Shown here in pieces: positions 8,642-16,901 of a DNA stretch of 64,000 bases (its first letter is position 1; every line of letters begins with the position of its first letter). The notes beneath the pieces are model-generated. The model was not told the origin of the DNA. It saw only the letters and a list, made by a program, of their open reading frames with translations, and searched no databases. The DNA comes from Geodermatophilus sp. DSM 45219 (GTDB lineage Bacteria > Actinomycetota > Actinomycetes > Mycobacteriales > Geodermatophilaceae), in assembly GCF_900104025.1 (NCBI RefSeq), contig NZ_FNIQ01000005.1, positions 310,001 to 374,000 of the forward strand, in the 5' to 3' direction. A program made the translations under genes and the position numbers.

Positions 8642-9817
8642 TCAGCCCCGGACGGCCGCCAGCACGGGGGCGAGCCCGGCCTTGAGCTCCAGCCCGATGC
8701 CCGGCGCGTCGGGCAGGCGCACGTGGCCGTCCTCGATCGGGTACCCGTCGGCGAAGCCGCCGAAGGGCGCGAAGATGCCGGGGTAGGACTCGGCGCCGTG
8801 CAGGTGGAACGCCGCGGCGATGGACAGGTTGAACTGGTGGCCGCCGTGCGGGACGCAGCGGTCGGGGTTCCAGCCGGAGTCGAACAGCATCGCCACGGTC
8901 CGCCGGAACTCGGTGAGCCCGTAGCTCAGCGCCGGGTCCATCTGCAGGATGTCGCGGTCGGGGCGCAGCCCGCCGTAGCGGATGAGGTTGCGGGCCTCCT
9001 GGAAGGACAGCAGGTTCTCCCCCGTCGCCAGCGGGCCCTCGTACCGCTCGGCCAGCAGGCGCAGCTCCTCGTGGTCCAGCGGGTCCCCGGCCTCCTCGTA
9101 CCAGCGCAGGGGGTAGGCGCTGAGCGCGTCGGCGTAGGCGAGGGCCTGCTCCAGGGTGAAACGCCCGTTCGCGTCGACGGCGAGGTCGCACCCCTCGGGG
9201 AGGACCGCGAGGACGGCCTCGATGCGCCGCACGTCCTCCTCCAGCGGAGCGCCGCCGATCTTCATCTTCACCGTGCGGTAGCCCAGGTCCAGGTAGGAGC
9301 GCATTTCCGCCTGCAGGGCCTCGATCCCGCGGTCCGGGTAGTAGTAGCCACCGGCGGCGTAGACCCAGACCCGCGCGAGGGGTTCCGCCGGCGTGCGCGG
9401 GTCCCGGGCCCGGTCGCTGAGCAGCCGGTACAGCGGGACGCCGGCCAGCTTGGCGGCGAGGTCCCAGGACGCCATGTCGAGGATCCCCATCGCGACCGCG
9501 CGGTCACCGTGGCCGCCGGGCTTCTCGTCCCGCATGGCGGCACGCCAGATGAGCTCGGGGTCCAGGTCGCCGTGCTCGCCGATCAGGCTCTCGGGCTCGG
9601 CCTCCCGGACCCGCGGGATGATCCGCTCGCGCAGCAGACCGCCCTGCGCGTACCGCCCGTTGGAGTTGAAGCCGTAGCCGACCACCGGCTCCCCGTCGCG
9701 CACCTCGTCGGTGGCGATCGCGAGGACGCTGACGTTCATCTTCGAGAAGTTGATGAACGCGTTGGACATGTCCGCCTCGATGGGCACGGTCTTCTCGCGG
9801 ATGTCGACGATGCGCAC
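8642..9817 (-). CDS. tarD: D(-)-tartrate dehydratase-like enolase superfamily enzyme
   Basis: 391-aa mandelate-racemase-subgroup protein. It follows D-tartrate dehydratase over its whole length: VRIVDIREKTVPI start, VGYGFNSNGRYAQGGLLRER, DEKPGGHGDRAVA, VYAAGGYYYP, catalytic Lys in TVKMKIGGAPLEED, metal ligands in LAVDANGRF, WYEEAGDPLDHE and ATGENL, and CVPHGGHQFNLSIAA with the catalytic His. The predicted reaction is D-tartrate to oxaloacetate plus water. GTG 9817 is preferred to TTG 9826 because the GGGAGAGG site lies about 10 nt before it and touches the TTG. Convergent with tctCBA, 27 bp from the tctA stop; together they suggest tartrate uptake and use. Confidence 0.87.
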   Translation of the reverse strand: MRIVDIREKTVPIEADMSNAFINFSKMNVSVLAIATDEVRDGEPVVGYGFNSNGRYAQGGLLRERIIPRVREAEPESLIGEHGDLDPELIWRAAMRDEKPGGHGDRAVAMGILDMASWDLAAKLAGVPLYRLLSDRARDPRTPAEPLARVWVYAAGGYYYPDRGIEALQAEMRSYLDLGYRTVKMKIGGAPLEEDVRRIEAVLAVLPEGCDLAVDANGRFTLEQALAYADALSAYPLRWYEEAGDPLDHEELRLLAERYEGPLATGENLLSFQEARNLIRYGGLRPDRDILQMDPALSYGLTEFRRTVAMLFDSGWNPDRCVPHGGHQFNLSIAAAFHLHGAESYPGIFAPFGGFADGYPIEDGHVRLPDAPGIGLELKAGLAPVLAAVRG

Positions 9818-10009
9818 GGCCCCCAACCTCTCCCACGAGGGGGTGGTGCGCCACCGGACTCGTCCACGCCGGGAAGGCCCTCCGGATCCGGTCGCATGGC
9901 CACCCGCGACGGCAATGCGTTCGGGTGGTTGTCCACAAGGGTGCGTGCCTGCAGCGGCGGCACTCCGTAGTCTCCCGGCGACCGGTGATCGACACGGGGG
10001 TGGACGACG

Positions 10010-10591
10010 GTGAGACGGCGCTGGACCCTGCGACTCGTGGCAGGCCTCGCGGCCGGCGCGGTGGTGCTGAGCGGCTGCTCGGAGGAGCAGGCCGCCAGCG
10101 ACACCCTGCCGGAGGCGGATGCCTCGCCCAGCGCGTCCGAGCCCGCGCTGCCACCGCTCGGTCCAGCTGACCTGCCGATGCCCGATGAGGCCCGCACGCA
10201 GGACGCCGCAGGGGCCGAGGCCTTCGTCCGGTACTACATCGACCTCATCAACCGGACGTCGACCGTCATGGACGCCGCTCCCCTGCGCGAGTTCAGCGAC
10301 GGCTGCGAGGACTGCAACCGCATAGCAACGCGAGCTGAGGAGGCTGCTGCAGCTGGAGAAGATTACGAAGGCGGGGAAATTACCATTACCGACATTGGAG
10401 ATCCCCTAATAAAACCCGGGACAGCCGAGATGGCACTTCGCATTGACCAAGCCGAGCTCATCGTGCTTGACAGCACCGGTTCTCCGACGGAGGGCGGCTC
10501 CCCCGCCTACTCCAACGTGCTTGGTGGCGTGAGCCTCGCTTGGCAAGTGGACCGCCTGTCATGGTCGATGACCGGTTTGACATTCCAGTGA
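10010..10591 (+). CDS. DUF6318-type lipoprotein
   Basis: 193-aa exported lipoprotein. Signal peptide MRRRWTLRLVAGLAAGAVVLSGC with a lipobox Cys at residue 23, then a Ser/Pro-rich linker, then a small domain containing AFVRYYIDLINRTS, a CEDC cysteine pair near residue 104, and a conserved W near the end (LAWQVDRLSW). This pattern fits the actinobacterial DUF6318 family, function unknown. GTG start at 10010. From about 10318 the codon choice and GC drop sharply (for example GAAGATTACGAAGG), while the 5' part is normal. The stop overlaps the GTG start of the next gene, implying co-translation. Confidence 0.75.
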   Translation: MRRRWTLRLVAGLAAGAVVLSGCSEEQAASDTLPEADASPSASEPALPPLGPADLPMPDEARTQDAAGAEAFVRYYIDLINRTSTVMDAAPLREFSDGCEDCNRIATRAEEAAAAGEDYEGGEITITDIGDPLIKPGTAEMALRIDQAELIVLDSTGSPTEGGSPAYSNVLGGVSLAWQVDRLSWSMTGLTFQ

Positions 10592-11040
10592 AGCGCTGGG
10601 CATTACGAACGATCACGGCCATAGGCGCGACCATGTGCTGCCTCAGCGTCGAATCAGCCCAAGCGGCTGGAGATGACTGCGGTCTCGTAATCTGCCCGAG
10701 CATTCAGCCCGTCGAGGATGCTCTTGAGGTCGCATACGTTTCACAGAACTCGGACGGACAATGGATAGCCAACAACGTGGCCGACGCTACCCAGCCGTAC
10801 CGCTTCCGGCTGCGGACGCCATGTGAGGTCGATACAGCAGCCGGCGGAATCTGCCGTCCTGACGACGACGTGCTTTGCCCTGCAAACCCGGATCAGGTCG
10901 TGCAACTAAGGGTGCTTGAGCGGCAGCGACTAGTTCTCGCGGACGGCCGTACGGTCGACGGCTTTGATCCGCTGGGCGCTCCCGCAGGCACCCCTGTCGG
11001 AGATTGGCTCCCACTCGGCCGAGGCTGCGTCGACATCACG
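10318..11040. other. Low-GC mosaic patch spanning two genes
   Basis: Within otherwise about 75% GC DNA this roughly 720-bp stretch drops to around 55-60% GC, with codons rarely used elsewhere here (ATA, TTA, AAA, CTA, TCA). Both edges are abrupt and lie inside open reading frames: the 3' part of the DUF6318 gene and the 5' part of the PKD-like gene. Frames stay intact across both edges, which suggests homologous replacement by DNA from another source rather than a random insertion. Confidence 0.7.
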
Positions 11041-11496
11041 GCGTTGAACCCGCCGCCGTCCCCGGGTGAGGTGTTCCGGTACTTCCAGGAGCTCCCGCTG
11101 CCGGACCTCCCCACCCAGCAGCAGCCCCCGGGCAACGCGCTGGCCGGGCTGCCCGTCGTCTTCTACACCGACGGTCCGACCACCGAGACCTTCACCGTGG
11201 ACATCCGCGGCTTCACCGTCGACATCGTCGCCACCGCCTCCGCCTTCACCTGGGACACCGGCGACGGCACCGTGCTGCAGACCACCGACCCCGGCGCCCC
11301 GTACCCGAACCACACGGTCAGCCACGACTACCGCAGCGGCACCTACACCGCCTCGCTGACCACCACCTGGAGCGGCACCTTCAGCGTCAACGGGGGCGCC
11401 ACGGCCGACGTCCCCGGGACTACGACCACCGATGGCCTCCCGGCGACCTTCACCGTGCTCCAGGCCAGCCCGGTGCTCACCAACCCGTTCGACTGA
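10588..11496 (+). CDS. Exported PKD-like protein
   Basis: 302-aa predicted secreted protein. The start is placed at GTG 10588, overlapping the upstream stop (GTGA), giving signal peptide MKRWALRTITAIGATMCCLSVESAQA. The middle holds several Cys residues (DDCGLVICPS, CEVDTAAGGICRPDDDVLCP). The C-terminal half has a PKD-like signature, FTWDTGDGTVLQTTDPG followed by HDYRSGTYTASLTTTW, residues about 220-275. Likely a cell-surface beta-sandwich of unknown ligand, acting with the lipoprotein upstream. The 5' half lies in the low-GC patch and the 3' half returns to normal composition near 11040. Confidence 0.72.
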   Translation: MKRWALRTITAIGATMCCLSVESAQAAGDDCGLVICPSIQPVEDALEVAYVSQNSDGQWIANNVADATQPYRFRLRTPCEVDTAAGGICRPDDDVLCPANPDQVVQLRVLERQRLVLADGRTVDGFDPLGAPAGTPVGDWLPLGRGCVDITALNPPPSPGEVFRYFQELPLPDLPTQQQPPGNALAGLPVVFYTDGPTTETFTVDIRGFTVDIVATASAFTWDTGDGTVLQTTDPGAPYPNHTVSHDYRSGTYTASLTTTWSGTFSVNGGATADVPGTTTTDGLPATFTVLQASPVLTNPFD

Positions 11497-11672
11497 ACCA
11501 CTGTCGCGCCGTTCCACCCCCTTCCGCGCCGTCGCAGCAGCGCGGAGGTGTCAGGAGCAGCGCGAGAGGGTGAGCGCCGGGCCAGTGCCGGCCGAACTCG
11601 CCCACTGCCGGTCCTGCAGCACCGGCAACCCACGAGCAACGCCGGCAACCCGAGGCCGTGGAGACCGCCCGG

Positions 11673-12068
11673 TCAGTACGCCGTGAGCTGGCCGGGCGGC
11701 GAGCCGTAGCGGTTGGGCACCGGGTGCCCGGCCAGGAAGCCGTTCTGGATGAACAGCACCAGCCACCCGACGAGCGGCACGAGCATCCACAGCAGCCACC
11801 ACGCCGAGTGCCCGCGGTCGTGCAGCCGGGTCACGGAGGAGCTGATGGATGGCACCAGCGTGAACAGGCTGACCACCGTGCTGAGCGGGCCGCCCAGGTA
11901 GGCCCAGACGTCGCCCGGTTCGACCGTCGAGGAGAAGACCGGATAGCCCAGCGCCGCATCCGCGAAGGTCGCCAGCAGTCCCAGTCCGGCGATCGGCAGC
12001 GTGTAGTGCAGCCACCACGTCGTCCGGTTGATGCGACCCCGCCGGACGTACCACTCACCGAAACCCAT
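11673..12068 (-). CDS. DUF805 membrane protein
   Basis: 131-aa protein with the DUF805 pattern: an N-terminal RGRINRTTWWLHY, three to four membrane helices, and the conserved RLHDRGHSAWWLLWMLVPLVG block near residues 82-102, followed by NGFLAGHPVPNRYG. ATG start at 12068. The family is widespread in bacteria and its function is not established. It stands alone: the preceding 11497-11672 region shows no clear gene or strong hairpin, and the next gene on the same strand ends 100 bp away on the far side. Confidence 0.85.
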   Translation of the reverse strand: MGFGEWYVRRGRINRTTWWLHYTLPIAGLGLLATFADAALGYPVFSSTVEPGDVWAYLGGPLSTVVSLFTLVPSISSSVTRLHDRGHSAWWLLWMLVPLVGWLVLFIQNGFLAGHPVPNRYGSPPGQLTAY

Positions 12069-12168
12069 GCCCGTTCCCGTCCCTCTGCACCGTGGACTAC
12101 CGAGAGCAGGGTGCCGCCCTACGCCCGCAGTGGCGCGACGACCGGCAGCGCCCTCACCCCGAAGAGGG

Positions 12169-13059
12169 TCAGCCCTCGACCGGCTCCCGGCAGCCGGACC
12201 CCAGCGCGCGCTCGGCGGTCGCCAGCACCGCGACGACGTCGCGCGCGAAGCCGACGTCGCACGGGTGCGTCCCGCCGGTCACCACGGCCGCCTCGAGCTC
12301 GTCGACCGCGGCGGTGAACGACTCGAGGGGGCTCTCGGTGTCCGGCAGCAGCACCAGCCGGCCGGCGTCCCCGTGCACGAAGAACTCGATGCCCGTCGAC
12401 ATCGGCGCGACGGTGTGCGACAGCGTCACCGTCGACGTGACGCCCGGGGTGGCGTGCTGCAGCACCAGGTGCACGGTGTCCCCTGCGCCGGCACCGGCCT
12501 GCACCGACACCACCGGGCCCAGCGCGGGGAGCAGCAACGAGAGCGCGTGCGGGCCGATGTCCCACAGTGCCCCGTGCTCGCGGCGCCAGGCCGAGTCGAA
12601 GGGGCTGCCGGCCAGCGCGCTCAGCCACGAGCCGGCGCCCCCGGCCAGGCGGGTGCGGGCGGCCTGGGAGAGCCAGGTCGACGTCCCGGCCTGGAAGCGG
12701 AAGGTGAAGAAGACGACGGAGGCGACCCCCGCCGAGCGGACCGCCGCGACCACCCGGTCTGCCTCGGCCAGCGACAACCCGATCGGCTTCTCCAGCAGCA
12801 GGTGCTTCCCCGCCGCCGCGGCCTGCTCGGCCAGCCCGACCTGCACCGACGGCGGGACGGCGATCGCCACGGCGTCCACCTGGTCGAGCAGCGCCGCCAG
12901 CTCCGAGGACCCGGGGACGTCGAACTCCGCGCCGGCCTCCTCGGCCTTGGCCAGGTCCCGCCCCCAGATGCCGACCAGCTCGGCGGTCGGGTGCTCGGCG
13001 AGGGCGGCCGCGTGGACCGTCCGCGCCCAGTGGCCGGTGCCGAGGACCCCGAAGCGCAC
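12169..13059 (-). CDS. Gfo/Idh/MocA family NAD(P)-dependent oxidoreductase
   Basis: 296-aa dehydrogenase. The N-terminal Rossmann motif FGVLGTGHWA starts at residue 3; the family hallmark EKPIGLSLAEAD lies near 94-105, and the C-terminal substrate domain contains WDIGPHALSLL near 175, with the conserved Asp and His. Such enzymes oxidise or reduce sugars, inositols or related carbonyls. The start is GTG 13059, immediately after the upp stop at 13062, so it is the second gene of a upp transcript. The substrate is not predictable from sequence alone. Confidence 0.85.
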   Translation of the reverse strand: MRFGVLGTGHWARTVHAAALAEHPTAELVGIWGRDLAKAEEAGAEFDVPGSSELAALLDQVDAVAIAVPPSVQVGLAEQAAAAGKHLLLEKPIGLSLAEADRVVAAVRSAGVASVVFFTFRFQAGTSTWLSQAARTRLAGGAGSWLSALAGSPFDSAWRREHGALWDIGPHALSLLLPALGPVVSVQAGAGAGDTVHLVLQHATPGVTSTVTLSHTVAPMSTGIEFFVHGDAGRLVLLPDTESPLESFTAAVDELEAAVVTGGTHPCDVGFARDVVAVLATAERALGSGCREPVEG

Positions 13060-13061
13060 GG

Positions 13062-13685
13062 TCAGACCGCGCCGAACTGGCGGTCGCCGGCGTCCCCGAG
13101 GCCCGGGACGATGTAGGCCTTGTCGTTGAGCCCCTCGTCGACCGACGCGGTGAACACCCGCAGCGGCAGCCCGCTCTCCTCCAGCCGGCGGACCCCCTCG
13201 GGGGCGGCCAGCGCGCAGAGCACGGTGATCGAGGTGGCGCCGCGCTCGGTGAGCAGGCCGCAGCAGTGCACCAGCGAGCCGCCGGTGGCCAGCATCGGGT
13301 CGAGCACGAACACCTCGCGGTCCACCAGGGACGCCGGCAGCGAGGCCATGTAGGCCTCGGGCTGGAACGTGTGCTCGTTGCGCGCCAGGCCGACGAAGCC
13401 CATCTGCGACTCCGGCAGCATCCCGTGCGCGGTGTCGGCCATCCCGAGCCCGGCCCGCAGCACCGGCACGATCAGCGGCGGCGCGGCCAGCCGGTAGCCG
13501 GTGGTGCCGGTCACCGGCGTGGTGATCGGCTCCTCGGCGATCGGCAGGTCGCGGGTGGCCTCGTAGACCAGCATCTGGGTCAGCTCGGCCAGCGCCGCGC
13601 GGAACGCCGCGTTGTCGGTCCGCTCGTCCCGCATGCGGGTCAGACGGGCACGGGCCAGCGGGTGGTCGACGACGGTGAGCTGCAC
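13062..13685 (-). CDS. upp: Uracil phosphoribosyltransferase
   Basis: Converts uracil plus PRPP to UMP, cytosolic pyrimidine salvage. 207 aa, full length. Motifs: [17 protein letters not shown] at the start, PVLRAGLGM near 80, the PRPP-binding loop [13 protein letters not shown] near 127, and the C-terminal uracil loop [18 protein letters not shown] at 13685 is preferred to GTG 13694 because TACGGT (13693-13698 on this strand) lies 7 nt upstream, the leaderless spacing, and the longer start would overlap that box. It fits the nucleoside-salvage theme: deoA and cdd downstream supply uracil. Confidence 0.95.
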   Translation of the reverse strand: MQLTVVDHPLARARLTRMRDERTDNAAFRAALAELTQMLVYEATRDLPIAEEPITTPVTGTTGYRLAAPPLIVPVLRAGLGMADTAHGMLPESQMGFVGLARNEHTFQPEAYMASLPASLVDREVFVLDPMLATGGSLVHCCGLLTERGATSITVLCALAAPEGVRRLEESGLPLRVFTASVDEGLNDKAYIVPGLGDAGDRQFGAV

Positions 13686-13743
13686 GCGCGACACCGTAGC
13701 GGCCGGGTGGACCCGGGATGGTGGCGCTGGCACGATCCCCGGC

Positions 13744-13818
13744 GTGACGACGACCCGGGAGTGGCGCCGCCTGTAGGTGGCTGCCCTCGTCGTCCGGCCC
13801 ACCTGTCCGCGGTGGGCC
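13744..13818 (+). promoter_or_regulatory. Possible leaderless mini-ORF and hairpin ahead of the GNAT gene
   Basis: CACGAT (13731-13736) lies 7 nt before a GTG at 13744 that opens an 11-codon frame, [10 protein letters not shown] followed by TAG at 13774-13776. A hairpin with 8-bp arms GGCCCACC/GGTGGGCC follows at 13796-13818, then the acetyltransferase start at 13858. The layout resembles a leader-peptide arrangement, but the codons do not point to one amino acid. Confidence 0.3.
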
Positions 13819-13857
13819 GCCCGCACGTCCGGTCCACCCTCCGCGAGGAGACCGCCC

Positions 13858-14343
13858 GTGCCCACCGTCGACCTCACGCCGCTCCCCCCGGGAGCGGCCG
13901 GCGAGCTGCTCACGCTGCAGCGCGCCGCCTACGTCACCGAGGCGCAGCTCTACGACGACGTCCGACTGCCCGCGCTGGTCCAGACCCTCGCCGAGCTGGA
14001 GCACGAGTTGACGACCGGTAGCTGCCTCGCCGCCAGAGCCGGCAGTCGGCTGGTCGGCGCGGTGCGCACCCGCGAGCGGGACGGCGTCCTGCACGTCGGC
14101 CGGCTCGTCGTCGCGCCCGACCTGCAGGGGCACGGCATCGGCACCCGGCTGCTGCTCGCCGCGGAGCAGGCCACCGGGCTGCCCCGGGCCACCCTCTTCA
14201 CCGGAGCACGCAGCACCGCGAACCTGCGGCTTTACGGCCGGCACGGCTACGTGGAGAGCCACCGGGAGCGGGTGCGTCCCGGCCTCGAGCTGGTGCACCT
14301 GGTCAAGGAGCTGCGGCCCACCGAGGGTGGCTCTGGAGGGTGA
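13858..14343 (+). CDS. GNAT-family N-acetyltransferase
   Basis: 161-aa acetyltransferase. Acetyl-CoA-binding motif A reads [24 protein letters not shown] at residues 80-103, including the Q-G-H-G-I-G pyrophosphate loop. The last strand region is [15 protein letters not shown], the usual motif B end. The start is GTG 13858 with CGAGGAG 8 nt upstream; the longer open frame begins without a ribosome site. Acceptor substrate unknown. It lies 42 bp before deoC on the same strand, though deoC appears to have its own promoter. Confidence 0.85.
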   Translation: MPTVDLTPLPPGAAGELLTLQRAAYVTEAQLYDDVRLPALVQTLAELEHELTTGSCLAARAGSRLVGAVRTRERDGVLHVGRLVVAPDLQGHGIGTRLLLAAEQATGLPRATLFTGARSTANLRLYGRHGYVESHRERVRPGLELVHLVKELRPTEGGSGG

Positions 14344-14384
14344 GCGGCCTCGGGCTCCACCCGGCGGCGAGGGAGAATGCCCGC

Positions 14385-15380
14385 ATGACCCACGTGCTCG
14401 ACACCGACGCGTTGGCGGCGGAGACCCCGCCGCGGCGCGAGCCCCCGGCGCCGTACCGCGACGTGACCCGTTCCGACGCCGCCTTCCGGGCCTTCCTGCA
14501 CGGCCTGCCGGGGGTGGACCAGGTCGGCGCGGAGGCGCGCGTCGGCGTGCTCGGCACCCGGTCGATCAAGACCACGGCCAAGGCCTGGGCGATCGACACC
14601 GCGATCTCCATGGTCGACCTGACCACGCTCGAGGGCGCCGACACCCCGGGAAAGGTGCGCAGCCTGGCCGCCAAGGCCCGCCGTCCCGACCCCACCGACC
14701 CCTCCTGCCCGCCGGTGGCCGCGGTCTGCGTCTACGGCGACCTGGCCGGCGTCGCGAAGGAGGCCCTGGCCGGCACCGGCATCTCCGTCGCCGCCGTCGC
14801 CACCGCCTTCCCGAGCGGCCGCGCCAGCCGGGCGGTCAAGCTCGCCGACGTGCGGGACGCCGTCGCCAACGGGGCCGACGAGATCGACATGGTCATCGAC
14901 CGCGGGGCCTTCCTCGCCGGGCGCTACCTGGACGTCTTCGACGAGGTCGTCGCGGTGAAGGAGGCGTGCGGGGACGCGCACCTCAAGGTCATCCTCGAGA
15001 CCGGCGAGCTGGTCACGCTCGACAACGTCCGCCGGGCCTCCTGGTTGGCGATGCTCGCCGGCGGCGACTTCATCAAGACCTCCACCGGCAAGATCTCCCC
15101 CGCGGCCACGCTGCCGGTGTGCCTGGTGATGATGGAGGCGGTCCGCGACTTCCGCGCCGCCACCGGCCGGCAGGTCGGCGTCAAGCCCGCCGGCGGCATC
15201 CGGACGACGAAGGACGCGATCAGGCACCTCGTGCTGGTGAACGAGGTCGCCGGCCCCGACTGGCTCTCCCCCGACTGGTTCCGCCTCGGCGCCTCCAGCC
15301 TGCTCAACGACCTGCTCCTGCAGCGGCAGAAGCTGCGCACCGGCCACTACTCCGGCCCCGACCACGTGAGCGTCGACTGA
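14385..15380 (+). CDS. deoC: Deoxyribose-phosphate aldolase
   Basis: Cleaves 2-deoxyribose-5-phosphate to glyceraldehyde-3-phosphate and acetaldehyde. 331 aa, the longer DeoC form. The Schiff-base lysine is in DFIKTSTGK near residue 229 and the second active-site lysine in GVKPAGGIRT near 266; VDLTTLEG near 78 and VCVYGDLA near 111 are also conserved. ATG 14385; GAGAAT 6 nt upstream is a plausible leaderless -10 box. The stop overlaps the aldehyde dehydrogenase start (TGATG), so the acetaldehyde-producing and -consuming steps are translationally coupled. This completes the deoxynucleoside route fed by deoA and punA. Confidence 0.95.
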   Translation: MTHVLDTDALAAETPPRREPPAPYRDVTRSDAAFRAFLHGLPGVDQVGAEARVGVLGTRSIKTTAKAWAIDTAISMVDLTTLEGADTPGKVRSLAAKARRPDPTDPSCPPVAAVCVYGDLAGVAKEALAGTGISVAAVATAFPSGRASRAVKLADVRDAVANGADEIDMVIDRGAFLAGRYLDVFDEVVAVKEACGDAHLKVILETGELVTLDNVRRASWLAMLAGGDFIKTSTGKISPAATLPVCLVMMEAVRDFRAATGRQVGVKPAGGIRTTKDAIRHLVLVNEVAGPDWLSPDWFRLGASSLLNDLLLQRQKLRTGHYSGPDHVSVD

Positions 15381-16828
15381 TGACACAGCTGTTCGACTAC
15401 GCCCCCGCCCCCGAGTCGCGCTCGATCGTCGACGTCGCGCCGTCCTACGGCCTGTTCCTCGACGGCGAGTTCGTCGACGGGTCCGGCGCGCCCTTCAAGA
15501 CGATCAACCCGGCGACCGAGGAGGTCCTCTCCGAGGTCGCCACCGGCACGGCCGAGGACGTCGACCGCGCCGTCCGGGCCGCCCGCCGCGCGTTCACCCG
15601 CGTGTGGGGCCCGATGCGCCCGGCCGACCGCGGCAAGTACCTGTTCCGCATCGCCCGGCTGCTGCAGGAACGGGCGCGGGAGTTCGCCGTCCTGGAGTCG
15701 CTGGACAACGGCAAGCCGATCCGGGAGTCCCGCGACGTCGACGTCCCCCTGGCCGCGGCGCACTTCTTCTACCACGCGGGCTGGGCCGACAAGCTGGACT
15801 GGGCGGGCCTCGGCCCCGGCCCCCGGCCCCTCGGTGTGGCCGGTCAGGTCATCCCGTGGAACTTCCCGCTGCTGATGCTGGCGTGGAAGGTCGCCCCGGC
15901 GCTGGCCACCGGCAACACCGTCGTCCTCAAGCCCGCGGAGACCACCCCGCTGACCGCGCTGCTGTTCGCCGAGGTCTGCCGCCAGGCCGACCTGCCGCCC
16001 GGCGTGGTCAACATCGTCACCGGCGCCGGCGACACCGGCCGTGCGGTCGTCGAGCACGAGGACGTCGACAAGGTCGCGTTCACCGGGTCGACCGAGGTGG
16101 GCCGCGCCATCGCCCGCGCCGTCGCCGGCACCCGCAAGAAGCTCACCCTGGAGCTCGGCGGCAAGGCGGCCAACATCGTGTTCGACGACGCCCCCATCGA
16201 CCAGGCCGTCGAGGGGATCGTGCAGGGCATCTTCTTCAACCAGGGCCACGTGTGCTGCGCGGGCAGCCGGCTGCTGGTGCAGGAGTCGGTCCACGACGAG
16301 GTCATCGCCTCGCTGCAGCGGCGCATCGGCACGCTGCGCGTGGGCGACCCGCTGGACAAGAACACCGACGTCGGGGCGATCAACTCCGCCGAGCAGCTCG
16401 CCCGGATCCGGGAGCTCTCGGACATCGGCGTGGCCGAGGGTGCGCACCGCTGGCAGCCGGCCTGCGAGCTGCCCGAACGCGGGTTCTGGTTCCCGCCGAC
16501 GGTGTTCACCGACGTCTCCCCCGCCCACCGGATCGCCCGCGACGAGGTGTTCGGCCCGGTGCTGTCCGTGCTCACCTTCCGCACGCCGGACGAGGCCGTG
16601 GCCAAGGCCAACAACACCACCTACGGGCTCTCGGCCGGCATCTGGACCGAGAAGGGCTCGCGGATCCTCGCGATCGCCGACCGGCTGCGCGCCGGCGTGG
16701 TGTGGGCCAACACGTTCAACCAGTTCGACCCGACGTCGCCGTTCGGCGGCTACAAGCAGTCCGGCTACGGCCGCGAGGGCGGCCGGCACGGGCTGGCCGC
16801 GTACCTAGAGGGAGCTGACAGCAAGTGA
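15380..16828 (+). CDS. Aldehyde dehydrogenase (NAD-dependent)
   Basis: 482-aa ALDH superfamily enzyme, full length. Landmarks: PWNFPLLMLAWKVAPALATGNTVVLKPAE for NAD binding near residue 157, FTGSTEVGRAI near 234, catalytic Glu in LELGGKAANIVFDDA near 257, catalytic Cys in NQGHVCCAGSRLLV near 289, EVFGPVLSVLTF near 389, and FGGYKQSGYGREGG near the end. ATG 15380 overlaps the deoC stop. Most likely it oxidises the acetaldehyde released by DeoC to acetate. The stop TGA is the start of a repeat (16825-16890) shared with two other gene ends. Confidence 0.93.
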   Translation: MTQLFDYAPAPESRSIVDVAPSYGLFLDGEFVDGSGAPFKTINPATEEVLSEVATGTAEDVDRAVRAARRAFTRVWGPMRPADRGKYLFRIARLLQERAREFAVLESLDNGKPIRESRDVDVPLAAAHFFYHAGWADKLDWAGLGPGPRPLGVAGQVIPWNFPLLMLAWKVAPALATGNTVVLKPAETTPLTALLFAEVCRQADLPPGVVNIVTGAGDTGRAVVEHEDVDKVAFTGSTEVGRAIARAVAGTRKKLTLELGGKAANIVFDDAPIDQAVEGIVQGIFFNQGHVCCAGSRLLVQESVHDEVIASLQRRIGTLRVGDPLDKNTDVGAINSAEQLARIRELSDIGVAEGAHRWQPACELPERGFWFPPTVFTDVSPAHRIARDEVFGPVLSVLTFRTPDEAVAKANNTTYGLSAGIWTEKGSRILAIADRLRAGVVWANTFNQFDPTSPFGGYKQSGYGREGGRHGLAAYLEGADSK

Positions 16829-16890
16829 GCATCGCAGCGAGCGCCGGCGAGCGAGCAGCGGAGCGCGCGCGGAAGCGACCCGACAGTGGA
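16825..16890 (+). repeat. GTGAGCATCGCAGCGAG repeat copy
   Basis: Begins on the stop of the upstream aldehyde dehydrogenase (AAG TGA GCATCGCAGCGAG) and continues with GCGAGCGAGCAGCGGAGCG and GGAGGCGGCGACC, the last of which is the ribosome site of the next gene at 16902. Same family as 983-1128 and 23287-23353. Confidence 0.7.
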
Positions 16891-16901
16891 GGCGGCGACC
16901 A

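Noticed and set aside
9929-9937. TTGTCCACA, an exact actinobacterial-type DnaA box
   Set aside because: Single site, no cluster and no origin genes (dnaA, dnaN) near; probably chance.
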